Positions 42,009 through 50,609 of a DNA stretch of 64,000 bases are shown here, piece after piece. Position numbers and translations under genes: made by a program. Below the pieces are notes generated by a model. The model was not told the DNA's origin and made no database searches. It saw nothing but the letters and a program-made list of their open reading frames with translations. The stretch comes from GCA-2683825 sp965662355 (GTDB lineage Bacteria > Planctomycetota > UBA1135 > GCA-002686595). The number at the start of each line of letters is the position of its first letter. Position 1 is the first letter of the stretch. The DNA lies in NCBI GenBank assembly GCA_965662355.1, contig CBFIHP010000003.1:357292-421291 (forward strand), written 5' to 3'.

Positions 42009-45000
42009 ATGAGGCAATCGGACTCCGCGCTCGCCGCTCTTCCGGGTCTCCCCGTGAGTCGCGAGACGCGTCTACAGCCCCCTGTTTTCGGTGGGATCGC
42101 CAGGGTCGCATCGACCCTCCTCGTTTCGGGTTTCATCCTCGCGGGCTGCAGCGGAGGAAGCAGCGGCTCCGGCTCGACGGGAAACCAGGGCCAGGTCGGC
42201 TCGGACGGCAACCGGCTGTTTCTGACCGATGACAACGAAAGTGGCCATGCGGCCGAGCTCCTGCTCCGGGAGATGTTCTGGGGGCGGCTCGTGGACGTTC
42301 ACGATGTCGACGCCAGCGGCCAACCCGCCGCGCGACCGATCCTGCGCGACTTCGTCATCAACGAGAACATCTCGAGCGACGGCGCCACCTACACGCTCGA
42401 GAGCAATCCCCTGACCCAGGGCACGCGCCTGATCATTCACCGCACCTACGATCCCGACGAGCCGAACGGTGGAGAGTTCGTGCAACAGTTGAAGCGCGCC
42501 GAGAACGGACTCGCGCCGGTCTTGCCACGCAATGACGACGGTAGCTCCGCCCCGCCCTTCTCGTACGTCGCACGCAACTCGACCCTCGTGCTCCTGTTCA
42601 ACGACGTCCTTGACGATTCCGCGGCGGCGCGGATTCAGCTGAACGAGATGGTGCGGATCATCACCGGCTATCCGCCTGCGACTCCCTTCCAGGGGCGGGT
42701 CCTGTTCGATCCCAACCACGGGGCAATTCTAGGCGGCAGTTTCCACTCGACGCGCGTCCTGATCGACTTCTCGATCTCGAACGCCGAGGCCGCGAACTTG
42801 CCCACGCTGGTTGCGGCCAACTCCTTCGGCCTGCCTTCCAGCTTGCCGAACTCGCCGCTTCCGAACGTCTCGGTGCGGATCCCGACGCAAACGGATTTCG
42901 GACAGGGCCAGTTCCGCGTGCTCGCGACGTTCGGTGGTTCACCGATCGGCCAGGACAACAACGGACCGATGGACGTGCTGTCTCCGACGCGCGACCTCGT
43001 GCGCGCCTTCCGTGCCGGCAACAACACCGACATCAACAACGGCTTCGTGTTGGATCTCAGCTCCCCCCAGCTCGTCGGCTCCTGGCCCTTGCAGCTGACG
43101 GACATGGAAGAGCTCGATGGCGGCGAGCCGGGCTTCGAGTTCATCGGCAATCTGACCTACTTGAACCCATGCCAGAAGGCCCCGCAACGCGGTGAGATCC
43201 TGACCGTGGGTTCCCACTTCCTGCAGGTTTCACAGAACGCGACCAGCCCGAACAACAGCGTCGTTCCCAACGTCGTCTTGGAGCTCCTGGCAGCCGAGGG
43301 GCTCCAGAGCGCGAACCTGTTGAACGGCCGCGGTTTCATTCGACCGCTCTACAACGTCAACTTCGACGTGCGCGAGGGCTGCTGGATCAGCTTCTCGCCC
43401 GAACCCGCCATTGCACCCGATCAAGGTGTGGACACGCGCGTACAGGCCATTCTGCGCTTCAGCGAAGCCATGGACCCCGCCTCTGGTACGCCGATGGAGA
43501 ACTTCCAGTTGGTCCGCGGCTTCGCCGGGCTCTTGCCCGACACGACGAACATCGTGATCGGATCGGTCGTGGCCTCCGACGACCTGCAAGAATTCCGCTT
43601 CGCGTCCAGCCTGCCCTTTGCCCACATCCAGCAGTCGGATCCCTATCACTTCCTCTTGGGTGGATTCACGGACTTGGCGGGCAATCCGCTTCTGGGGGCG
43701 CCCAATTTCATTCCCTTCACGGTCGATCCAAACGAACCGGCCGAGGAAAACCGCGGCATCGCGTTGCTCTTCCAGACGCCCAACGAAGTCGATCCCGCCA
43801 TTACCGGACCGGACCTGCGCGGCCAGTTCTTCTACGACCTCAACCGCGGCGTGATCATGCCGCGGCCGGTGGCCTTCTCCTCGGCCAACGCGGATCGCTC
43901 GAATCCTGTGCCCTCGATCATGGTGCCCTTCGCACCCGGAGTGCAAACACCTTTGTCACCCCTCGGCAGTCGACTGCAGACGGTCTGGAGGTACGTGGAC
44001 TTCGGCTGGCAGGTGCTCGACGAGACGCGCTACAACATCGACGTCGTCGGTCTCAGCTGGGCTCCGATCAGCGGGCTCGTGGTAGCCGACTTCTATCCGG
44101 AATTCGAGCTGCTCCTCGCCCACTCGAAGCGCCAACCCGACGAGTGCGTGACAAACTTCCTGCTCCCCGCGGCCCGCCTCTCCGGGCTCGTCACGAACCT
44201 GTTCGCGAACAACCCGCTGATCGACGAGCACACCGGGCAGGAAGTCGTCCACGACCGCTCCCTGGGATACGTCATCAATCCGTCCAACCTGACCGTGGCC
44301 CCCACCGGCACGGTCCTGATGCCCTACCCGCTGAACCGCGGCACGGGCCCGATCACGTCGTTCACGTGGCGCGACACGCGCTCGCTCAGCCGGGAAGGCC
44401 CGCAGGGGCGTGGTTTGCCGCTCTGTATCGAGATCGGAGCACCGCTGTTCCTCGAGGATGGTCCGCCGAGGCGGATGCGTCGCGAGGGCAACGTGCCGAC
44501 CTTCGGCCTGCCGCTCTTGATCGAAGTGAAGACCTTCCCCTCGACACAGGGCATCGGGCTGAACGCCCTCGACATCAGTCTCGCGATCAACTCTTCGGCC
44601 CAACCGAACTTCCGCACCTACTCGACCGGCGGCATCAACCGATTCGGGCAACCCGTCGAGGTCCAACCCGATCTCGCATTGAATCCGGCGGGCGGCTTCA
44701 ACCCCAATTCGAACCCGCCCGGACGCCGGACGCCGGATGGTGACAACTCGTTCTACATCGGGGCCATCGACTATGTGACGAGGATCAGCCAGGTGCATTC
44801 GGTGTGGCTCGCAGGACGTCCGGAGGGCGCCGCGGGAGTCGGTATCGTTCCGAACTACCAACGCCCCGTCGTCCTGCCGCGCCCCGAGGTTCAACCCTTT
44901 GGGACACAGGCCATTCTCGAATACCGCGGAGCGACGAGCTTCCTCGATACCGAGGACTCGGTCTTCGACGCGCTACAGCTCGATGCCTATGGCGATCAGT

Positions 45001-45206
45001 TCGAACTGCAACCTCCTGAAATCTGCAACCAGTGCATCCGCCCCAAGGGGCAGGTGATCTTCTGGAACAACATTCGCACCTGGACCGACAACATCGATGA
45101 CATCGATGGCGCGAACTACCTGCAGCTGCGGATCACGTTCGTCAACAACGTCGAATCGGGCGAGTCGCCTGAAATCGATGCCATCGGAATCCCCATCGAT
45201 CAGTAG
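42009..45206 (+). CDS. Large surface lipoprotein, paralogue A of three
   Basis: 1065 aa from ATG at 42009. A long N-region ends in the hydrophobic stretch VASTLLVSGFILAGC with a good lipobox (LAGC, C47), then a Ser/Gly linker. The mature protein shares blocks in the same order with 47426-50575 and 50610-53783: FWGRLVDVHDV, TLESNPLTQ, NDDGSSAPPFSYVARN, FHSTRVLIDF, VQAILRFSEAMDP (Big_5/SbsA-like Ig fold), GQFFYDLNRG, PGVQTPLSPLGS, VWRYVDFGWQVLDE, VADFYPEFE, GLPLCIEIGAP, YSTGGINRFG, and C-terminal CNQCIRPKG (C1006, C1009) followed by YLQLRITFVNN. No enzyme motif. I infer an outer-surface, multi-domain beta-rich protein. First gene of the five-gene block 42.0-55.2 kb. Confidence 0.85.
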   Translation: MRQSDSALAALPGLPVSRETRLQPPVFGGIARVASTLLVSGFILAGCSGGSSGSGSTGNQGQVGSDGNRLFLTDDNESGHAAELLLREMFWGRLVDVHDVDASGQPAARPILRDFVINENISSDGATYTLESNPLTQGTRLIIHRTYDPDEPNGGEFVQQLKRAENGLAPVLPRNDDGSSAPPFSYVARNSTLVLLFNDVLDDSAAARIQLNEMVRIITGYPPATPFQGRVLFDPNHGAILGGSFHSTRVLIDFSISNAEAANLPTLVAANSFGLPSSLPNSPLPNVSVRIPTQTDFGQGQFRVLATFGGSPIGQDNNGPMDVLSPTRDLVRAFRAGNNTDINNGFVLDLSSPQLVGSWPLQLTDMEELDGGEPGFEFIGNLTYLNPCQKAPQRGEILTVGSHFLQVSQNATSPNNSVVPNVVLELLAAEGLQSANLLNGRGFIRPLYNVNFDVREGCWISFSPEPAIAPDQGVDTRVQAILRFSEAMDPASGTPMENFQLVRGFAGLLPDTTNIVIGSVVASDDLQEFRFASSLPFAHIQQSDPYHFLLGGFTDLAGNPLLGAPNFIPFTVDPNEPAEENRGIALLFQTPNEVDPAITGPDLRGQFFYDLNRGVIMPRPVAFSSANADRSNPVPSIMVPFAPGVQTPLSPLGSRLQTVWRYVDFGWQVLDETRYNIDVVGLSWAPISGLVVADFYPEFELLLAHSKRQPDECVTNFLLPAARLSGLVTNLFANNPLIDEHTGQEVVHDRSLGYVINPSNLTVAPTGTVLMPYPLNRGTGPITSFTWRDTRSLSREGPQGRGLPLCIEIGAPLFLEDGPPRRMRREGNVPTFGLPLLIEVKTFPSTQGIGLNALDISLAINSSAQPNFRTYSTGGINRFGQPVEVQPDLALNPAGGFNPNSNPPGRRTPDGDNSFYIGAIDYVTRISQVHSVWLAGRPEGAAGVGIVPNYQRPVVLPRPEVQPFGTQAILEYRGATSFLDTEDSVFDALQLDAYGDQFELQPPEICNQCIRPKGQVIFWNNIRTWTDNIDDIDGANYLQLRITFVNNVESGESPEIDAIGIPIDQ

Positions 45207-45236
45207 GCGAACGTCTATCGCTGCGCCGCGCGACAC

Positions 45237-45269
45237 GGCCCGAGCGCGAGGCCCGAGCGCGAGGCCCGA
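45237..45269 (+). repeat. 13-bp tandem repeat between lipoprotein A and the S9 peptidase
   Basis: GGCCCGAGCGCGA occurs at 45237-45249 and 45250-45262, followed by the first seven bases of a third unit (to 45269). It lies in the 117-base gap between the two genes, 55 bases before the peptidase start. Pure G+C content makes slippage the likely origin; effect on expression unknown. Confidence 0.8.
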
Positions 45270-45323
45270 CTGCACGGAACAGGCGTGCGCGCGGGCCGAC
45301 TCCAGAAGCCAGGCTTCCGTCCC

Positions 45324-47426
45324 ATGACCATCTCCCTCTCCTTCCTCGTCCTCTCGCTCCGCCTCGCCCTGCCGGTTGCAAACCAGTCCGGCTCAGAGGG
45401 TGCACTGGAGCTATTGGAACCGATCGACGTGTTCCAGCTGGAATACGCCGCCCAGCCGCGGATCTCTCCCTCCGGAGAGCACGTCGTCTACGTCCGCCAC
45501 TCGATGGACGTCTTGAAGGATCGACGGCGTTCGCATCTGTGGTTGGCCTCGATGACGAAGGCGGACCATCGACCGCTCTTCTCCGAGGATGCCCAGGCCT
45601 CCAACCCGCTCTGGTCCCCCAGTGGGGACCGATTGGCTTTCGTCGCCAGCTCGGAGGGTTCCGCGCAGCTCTTTCTGCGCTGGATGGACACGGGGCAAAC
45701 CGCGCGCTTGACACAGCTGGAGAAAACACCAAGGGGTCTCAGCTGGTCACCGGACGGCAGCTATCTCGCCTTCACAATGCACGTCGAGGTCAAGCCCAAG
45801 CCCTTTGCCAAGCTGCCTCCGAAGCCCGAGGGTGCGGAATGGGCGGAACCGGCGAAGGTCATCACGCGGGTGAAGTATCGATCCGATGGTGCGGGCTATA
45901 CGTCCGCGGGCAACGTGCAACTGTTCGTGCTGCCGACCGACGGTGGAACTCCACGAGCCTTGACCGAAGGGCCGTTCGATGTCGCAGGCACGCCCCAGTG
46001 GTCCGCGGATGGCGAGCGCATCTACTTCTCATCCAATCGTCGAGAGGACAGCGACTACGAGCCGGCGGATACCGAGCTCTACTCCGTCGAGCTCGAAGAC
46101 GGTTCCCTGACGCGCCTGTCGAGCCGCTACGGGCCCGACAAGGAACCACGTCTGTCTCCGGATGGACGTTGGATCGCGTTCACGGGCTACGACGACCAAC
46201 TCCAGGGGTACCAGATCACGCAGCTCTACGTGATGGACGCGAAGGGCGGCGAAGCGCGTGTCTTGACCGCCGGACTCGATCGCAGCGTTCAACAGCCCAG
46301 GTGGGATCCCGAAGGCCAGAGGATCTACTTCCTCTACGACGACCAGGGCGACACGCGCATCGCCTCCGTCGACCTGGAAGGTCAGTTGCGTTCCGTCGCG
46401 GATTCCGCCGGCGGCATGTCGCTCGGTAGGCCCTATGCTGCAGCCGACTATGACGTCGGCAGCCGAGGGCGTGTCGTCTACACCCGGGTCAGCCCTTATC
46501 GCCCCGCGGATCTCGCCTTGATCTCGGAGCAGGGGGAGTCTGCGCGCAGCCTGACCGCGTTGAACGAGGATCTGCTCGGGCACAAGACCCTGGGCGAAGT
46601 CGAGGAGCTACGCTTCAGCTCTGCCCATGATGGGCGCGAGCTGCAAGGTTGGCTCGTCAAGCCGCCTGGTTTCGAGCTTGGGTCCGAGCAAGGGGATCCG
46701 GACAAGCGCTATCCGTTGCTGCTGGAGATCCACGGTGGCCCCTTTGCAAACTACGGCCCGCGCTTCGCGGCAGAGATCCAGCTCTTCGCGGCTGCGGGAT
46801 ACGTCGTCTTCTACATGAACCCCCGGGGTAGCACGAGCTACGGCCAGGAGTTCGGTAACCTGATTCACCACGCCTATCCCGGCCACGACTACGACGATCT
46901 GATGTCCGGCGTCGATGCGTGCCTGGCGAAGGGCTTCGTGGATCCCGATCGAATGTTCGTCACGGGTGGCTCGGGTGGCGGAGTGTTGACCGCGTGGATC
47001 GTCGGCAAGACCCAACGCTTCCGCGCCGCGGTGGTCGCCAAGCCGGTCATCAACTGGACCAGCTTCGCGTTGACCGCGGACGCCTACAACTTCTTCCACC
47101 GCTACTGGTTTCCTGGCTTTCCCTGGGACCACAACCAGCACTACTTCGAGCGTTCGCCGCTCTCACTCGTGGGGAACGTCGAGACGCCGACCATGGTCCT
47201 GACCGGTGAAGAGGATTACCGCACGCCTATCTCCGAATCGGAGCAGTACTACCAGGCGCTCAAGCTGCGCAAAATCGATGCGGCCCTGGTACGCATCCCG
47301 GGCGCTTCCCACGGGATCGCCGCACGACCGAGCCACTTGATCTCGAAAGTGCTTCACATCCTGGAATGGTTCGCGCGCCACACTGACACCCAGCCCGGCA
47401 ATCCAAAGTCGCAAGGCGAGGGCTGA
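45324..47426 (+). CDS. Exported S9-family (prolyl oligopeptidase/acylaminoacyl) peptidase
   Basis: 700 aa from ATG at 45324, which opens a signal peptide (TISLSFLVLSLRLALPVA). Residues 35-400 form a TolB/WD40-like beta-propeller with repeats such as QPRISPSGEHVVYVRH, PLWSPSGDRLAFVAS and EPRLSPDGRWIAFTG. The C-terminal alpha/beta-hydrolase domain has the S9 triad: S550 in GGSGGG, D631 in EEDYRTP and H663 in GASHGI, with LLLEIHGGPFANYG forming the oxyanion region. It likely cleaves peptides outside the cytoplasm. Its TGA shares its last base with the ATG of paralogue B (TGATG), so the two are translationally coupled, which ties the peptidase to the lipoprotein block. Confidence 0.92.
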   Translation: MTISLSFLVLSLRLALPVANQSGSEGALELLEPIDVFQLEYAAQPRISPSGEHVVYVRHSMDVLKDRRRSHLWLASMTKADHRPLFSEDAQASNPLWSPSGDRLAFVASSEGSAQLFLRWMDTGQTARLTQLEKTPRGLSWSPDGSYLAFTMHVEVKPKPFAKLPPKPEGAEWAEPAKVITRVKYRSDGAGYTSAGNVQLFVLPTDGGTPRALTEGPFDVAGTPQWSADGERIYFSSNRREDSDYEPADTELYSVELEDGSLTRLSSRYGPDKEPRLSPDGRWIAFTGYDDQLQGYQITQLYVMDAKGGEARVLTAGLDRSVQQPRWDPEGQRIYFLYDDQGDTRIASVDLEGQLRSVADSAGGMSLGRPYAAADYDVGSRGRVVYTRVSPYRPADLALISEQGESARSLTALNEDLLGHKTLGEVEELRFSSAHDGRELQGWLVKPPGFELGSEQGDPDKRYPLLLEIHGGPFANYGPRFAAEIQLFAAAGYVVFYMNPRGSTSYGQEFGNLIHHAYPGHDYDDLMSGVDACLAKGFVDPDRMFVTGGSGGGVLTAWIVGKTQRFRAAVVAKPVINWTSFALTADAYNFFHRYWFPGFPWDHNQHYFERSPLSLVGNVETPTMVLTGEEDYRTPISESEQYYQALKLRKIDAALVRIPGASHGIAARPSHLISKVLHILEWFARHTDTQPGNPKSQGEG

Positions 47427-50400
47427 TGAACAACGCTGTCCAGAGTACCTGCGAGCGAGAGAGAGGATCCCTGATCGGGATCCTGCTCCTCTCAGTCGGG
47501 GCTTCGTGCAGCGGTGGTGGCGGAGCGAACGAAGGCGTCGTCGAGCTGCCGGGGACCGTCCAGAATGACGCGCAGGGCCACGTTTACTTCGTGGACCCCC
47601 ACCGCGGTGGCCTCACCGAAACGCTTGCACTGGTCGATATTTCCTGGGGACGCCTGGTCGATGTGCACGACATCCAAGAGGATGGAACGACCGACCCACG
47701 TCCGATCCTGCGCGACCTCGTGATCAACCAGAACATCGTCTCGGGAGGCGCGTACACGCTCGAGTCGAACCCCGTGACCCAGCGGACACGCCTGGTTGTG
47801 CACGAGCACTACGACGAAACGACAGCGGGAGGCGGAGTGTTCATGCGCCTCGTGGCCGACGCTGCCGCCGGCTTGCCCCCCATCGTCCCCAAGAACGGCG
47901 ATGGCTCGTCGGCCCCCCCCTTCTCGCTGGTCGCGCGCAACGCTTGCATCGCACTGCGCTTCAACGACCTCCTCGACGATTCCGAAGAGGTCTTGCGCGG
48001 GCTCACCGAACGCGTGCGGCTGGTCACGGGCACACCGCCGGAAACGCCTTTCGAATCGCGCATCGTTTTCGACACGAACCACGGGGGGCAGTCCGGTGGA
48101 CGGTTCCATTCGACGCGCGTTCTCATCGACCTGTCGGTCTCGGAGGCCGAGGCGGTCGCCTCTGCGGTGCCCCTGACCGTGAATGCCCTGGGTCTGCCCG
48201 CATCCCAAGCCGCCAACCAAAACCCGAACGGTGCGCTGCGGTTGCCGACCCGGATCAGCATGGGCAACGGGCAGTTCCACATCCTGGAAGCGCTGTTCGG
48301 CGCTGCTCTCGACCCGGACACGGGCGGCCCCAACGACCCCGTCTCGCCGACCAGGGATCTCGTGCGCGCGTTTCGTTCGGGCAACTCCTCCGACGTCAAC
48401 AGTGGTTTTCTGCTCGATCTCAAGGCGCCACGCATCGTCGGCTCGTGGCCGCTCCGTCTGACCGAGGTGAGTGCACAACCGGGTGACACGTCCGGATTGG
48501 TCTTCGTCGCCAATCTGACGTTCGAGGCCGCTTGCCGGAAAGCGCCCCAGGTGGGCGAAGTGATCCATGTCGGCAGCTACTTCCTGCGCGTCGCCAAGTC
48601 GGCTCTTTTCCCCGACGGCGATGGGGTGGTGCTGGACGTCGTGCTCGAGCTGCTCGGTTCCGAGGGGGTTCCCTCTCCTCTGGTGCTGCAGGGCACCGGT
48701 TTCCTGCGTCCACTTTTCCGTCCGGGGCTCGGTGTTCCCGGTGCCTGCTGGCTCAGCTTCTCGCCCGCGCCTCGATCACCTCCCGATCGCGACTTCTCGA
48801 GCACCCTGCGGGCCACGCTGCGTTTCACCGAGCCCATGGAGCCCTCTTCGGTCACGCCTCTGGAGCGTTTCCGTCTGGTTCGCGGAGCGCCGGGCACACT
48901 GGCCACGCCCGAGAACGTCGTCGTGGCCACGGTCAGCGCAACGGCGGATCTGCGCGAGTTCCTCTACACGCCGATTCTGCCCCTGTCCCACACCCAGAAC
49001 GGTGAGATCTATCACTTCCAGCTCACGGGGATGACGGACCTCAGCAACAACGCCGTAGCGGAGACTCCGGGACTCGTCACGATCACGATCGATCGCGAGG
49101 AACCCGAAGTCCACAGCGGTGGGCTCTCGCTCTTCTTCGAGACGCCCAACGAGATCGATCCGGTGACCTCGGGGGTCGATCTGCGGGGACAGTTTTTCTA
49201 CGACTTCAACAAGGGCACGATTCGCCCGCGGCCCGTCTCCTTTGCCTCCGCGGTCGCCGATCGCGTCCATCCGGTGCCCAGCATCATGGTGCCCTTCGCG
49301 CCCGGCGTGCAAACACCGTTGTCACCGCTCGGCAGCAAGATGCAAGCGGTCTGGCGCTACGCCGATTTCGGCTGGCAGGTGCTGGACGAGACGCTCTACA
49401 ACCTCGACATCGTGGGCCTCAACTGGTCCCCCATCGGCGGGTTGGCCGTGGCGGATTTCTACCCAGAATTCGAGATTCGCCTCGCCCACAGCGCGCGCAT
49501 GAACCACGAATGCCGCAGCGTTTCGACGGGGTTCCCCATCTACTCGAACTCGGGGCTCGTGACGAGCCAGTTCGCGAACAACGTGCTGGTCGGCGACAAC
49601 ATACAACAGGAGGTCGTGCACCCGGCCCATCTCGGATACCAGGTGAACCCCTCCGAGCGTTTCACCTCGTCGTCCGGTACGGTCATGATGCCGTTCCCCT
49701 GGAATCGCAATACCGACGAGGCAGTCGGCTATACGTGGCGTGATACGCGCTCGCCCCTGGTGGGAGGCAACGATGGCCCAGGCCTACCCATCTGTATCGA
49801 GATCGGCGCACCGCTCTTGCTGGAGGCCGGTCCGCAGGGTCGCATCCGTCCCGCGGGCAGGGTCCCGACCTTCGGATTGCCGCTGCTCATGGAGTTCCGC
49901 TGCTTCCCATCCAGTTCGGGAGTCGGGCTGAACGCGTTCGATATCTCGATCGCGAACAACGCCTCGCGCGGCCCGCTCTTCCGTGTCTTCTCGACCGGCG
50001 GCATCAACCGCTTTGGAATGCCCGTGCAGGTGCAACCGGACCTCGAGGATCGGCCCATGGGTGGGTTCAATCCGAACTCGAATCCGCCTGGCAAGCGCAC
50101 GCCGAACGCGGACAACGCCTTCTACATCGGACAGATCGACTACGTCGTGCGAGTCAGCCAGGTCTACAGCGTCTGGCTGGACCTGCGACCGTCTTTCATC
50201 AGTCCGCTGCAGTTCCAGGACTATCGCCAACCCGTTGTGTTCCCACCGGTTCAACCCGCGGGCACTTCGGTCACTCTGGAATTTCGCGGCGCAGTGTCCT
50301 TCGAAGACGTGGGCGACAATGCCTTCGATGCACGTTTCATCGACGCGTACGGCATTCCCTTCCAGTTCCAGTCGGCCCAGGTACACGCGTGCAACCAATG

Positions 50401-50575
50401 CATTCGGCCCAAGGGCACCGTCCACTACCACCACGACGACGACAGCTGGCGCGAGGACATCAGCACCCTGGATGGGGCCCGTTTTCTGCAGGTGCGGATG
50501 ACGTTCCTGAACAACTCCGAATCCGCCCAAGCGGCCGAACTCGAAAGCCTCGGGATACCGGTGGCCTACAAGTGA
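47426..50575 (+). CDS. Large exported protein, paralogue B of three
   Basis: 1049 aa, starting within the peptidase stop (TGATG). The N-terminus is a signal sequence (GSLIGILLLSVGASC) ending at a cysteine followed by SGGGG; the residues before the cysteine (G-A-S) are a weak lipobox, unlike A and C. Shared blocks in order: SWGRLVDVHDI, TLESNPVTQ, NGDGSSAPPFSLVARN, FHSTRVLIDL, RATLRFTEPMEPSS (Ig-like), GQFFYDFNKG, IMVPFAPGVQTPLSPLGS, VWRYADFGWQVLDE, VADFYPEFE, GLPICIEIGAP, FSTGGINRFG, and CNQCIRPKG (C989, C992) with FLQVRMTFLNN at the C-terminus. Paralogue C follows after 34 bases. Function unknown. Confidence 0.85.
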   Translation: MNNAVQSTCERERGSLIGILLLSVGASCSGGGGANEGVVELPGTVQNDAQGHVYFVDPHRGGLTETLALVDISWGRLVDVHDIQEDGTTDPRPILRDLVINQNIVSGGAYTLESNPVTQRTRLVVHEHYDETTAGGGVFMRLVADAAAGLPPIVPKNGDGSSAPPFSLVARNACIALRFNDLLDDSEEVLRGLTERVRLVTGTPPETPFESRIVFDTNHGGQSGGRFHSTRVLIDLSVSEAEAVASAVPLTVNALGLPASQAANQNPNGALRLPTRISMGNGQFHILEALFGAALDPDTGGPNDPVSPTRDLVRAFRSGNSSDVNSGFLLDLKAPRIVGSWPLRLTEVSAQPGDTSGLVFVANLTFEAACRKAPQVGEVIHVGSYFLRVAKSALFPDGDGVVLDVVLELLGSEGVPSPLVLQGTGFLRPLFRPGLGVPGACWLSFSPAPRSPPDRDFSSTLRATLRFTEPMEPSSVTPLERFRLVRGAPGTLATPENVVVATVSATADLREFLYTPILPLSHTQNGEIYHFQLTGMTDLSNNAVAETPGLVTITIDREEPEVHSGGLSLFFETPNEIDPVTSGVDLRGQFFYDFNKGTIRPRPVSFASAVADRVHPVPSIMVPFAPGVQTPLSPLGSKMQAVWRYADFGWQVLDETLYNLDIVGLNWSPIGGLAVADFYPEFEIRLAHSARMNHECRSVSTGFPIYSNSGLVTSQFANNVLVGDNIQQEVVHPAHLGYQVNPSERFTSSSGTVMMPFPWNRNTDEAVGYTWRDTRSPLVGGNDGPGLPICIEIGAPLLLEAGPQGRIRPAGRVPTFGLPLLMEFRCFPSSSGVGLNAFDISIANNASRGPLFRVFSTGGINRFGMPVQVQPDLEDRPMGGFNPNSNPPGKRTPNADNAFYIGQIDYVVRVSQVYSVWLDLRPSFISPLQFQDYRQPVVFPPVQPAGTSVTLEFRGAVSFEDVGDNAFDARFIDAYGIPFQFQSAQVHACNQCIRPKGTVHYHHDDDSWREDISTLDGARFLQVRMTFLNNSESAQAAELESLGIPVAYK

Positions 50576-50609
50576 GCATCCCCTCGCCTCGACAGAATCG
50601 ACTGAGTCG

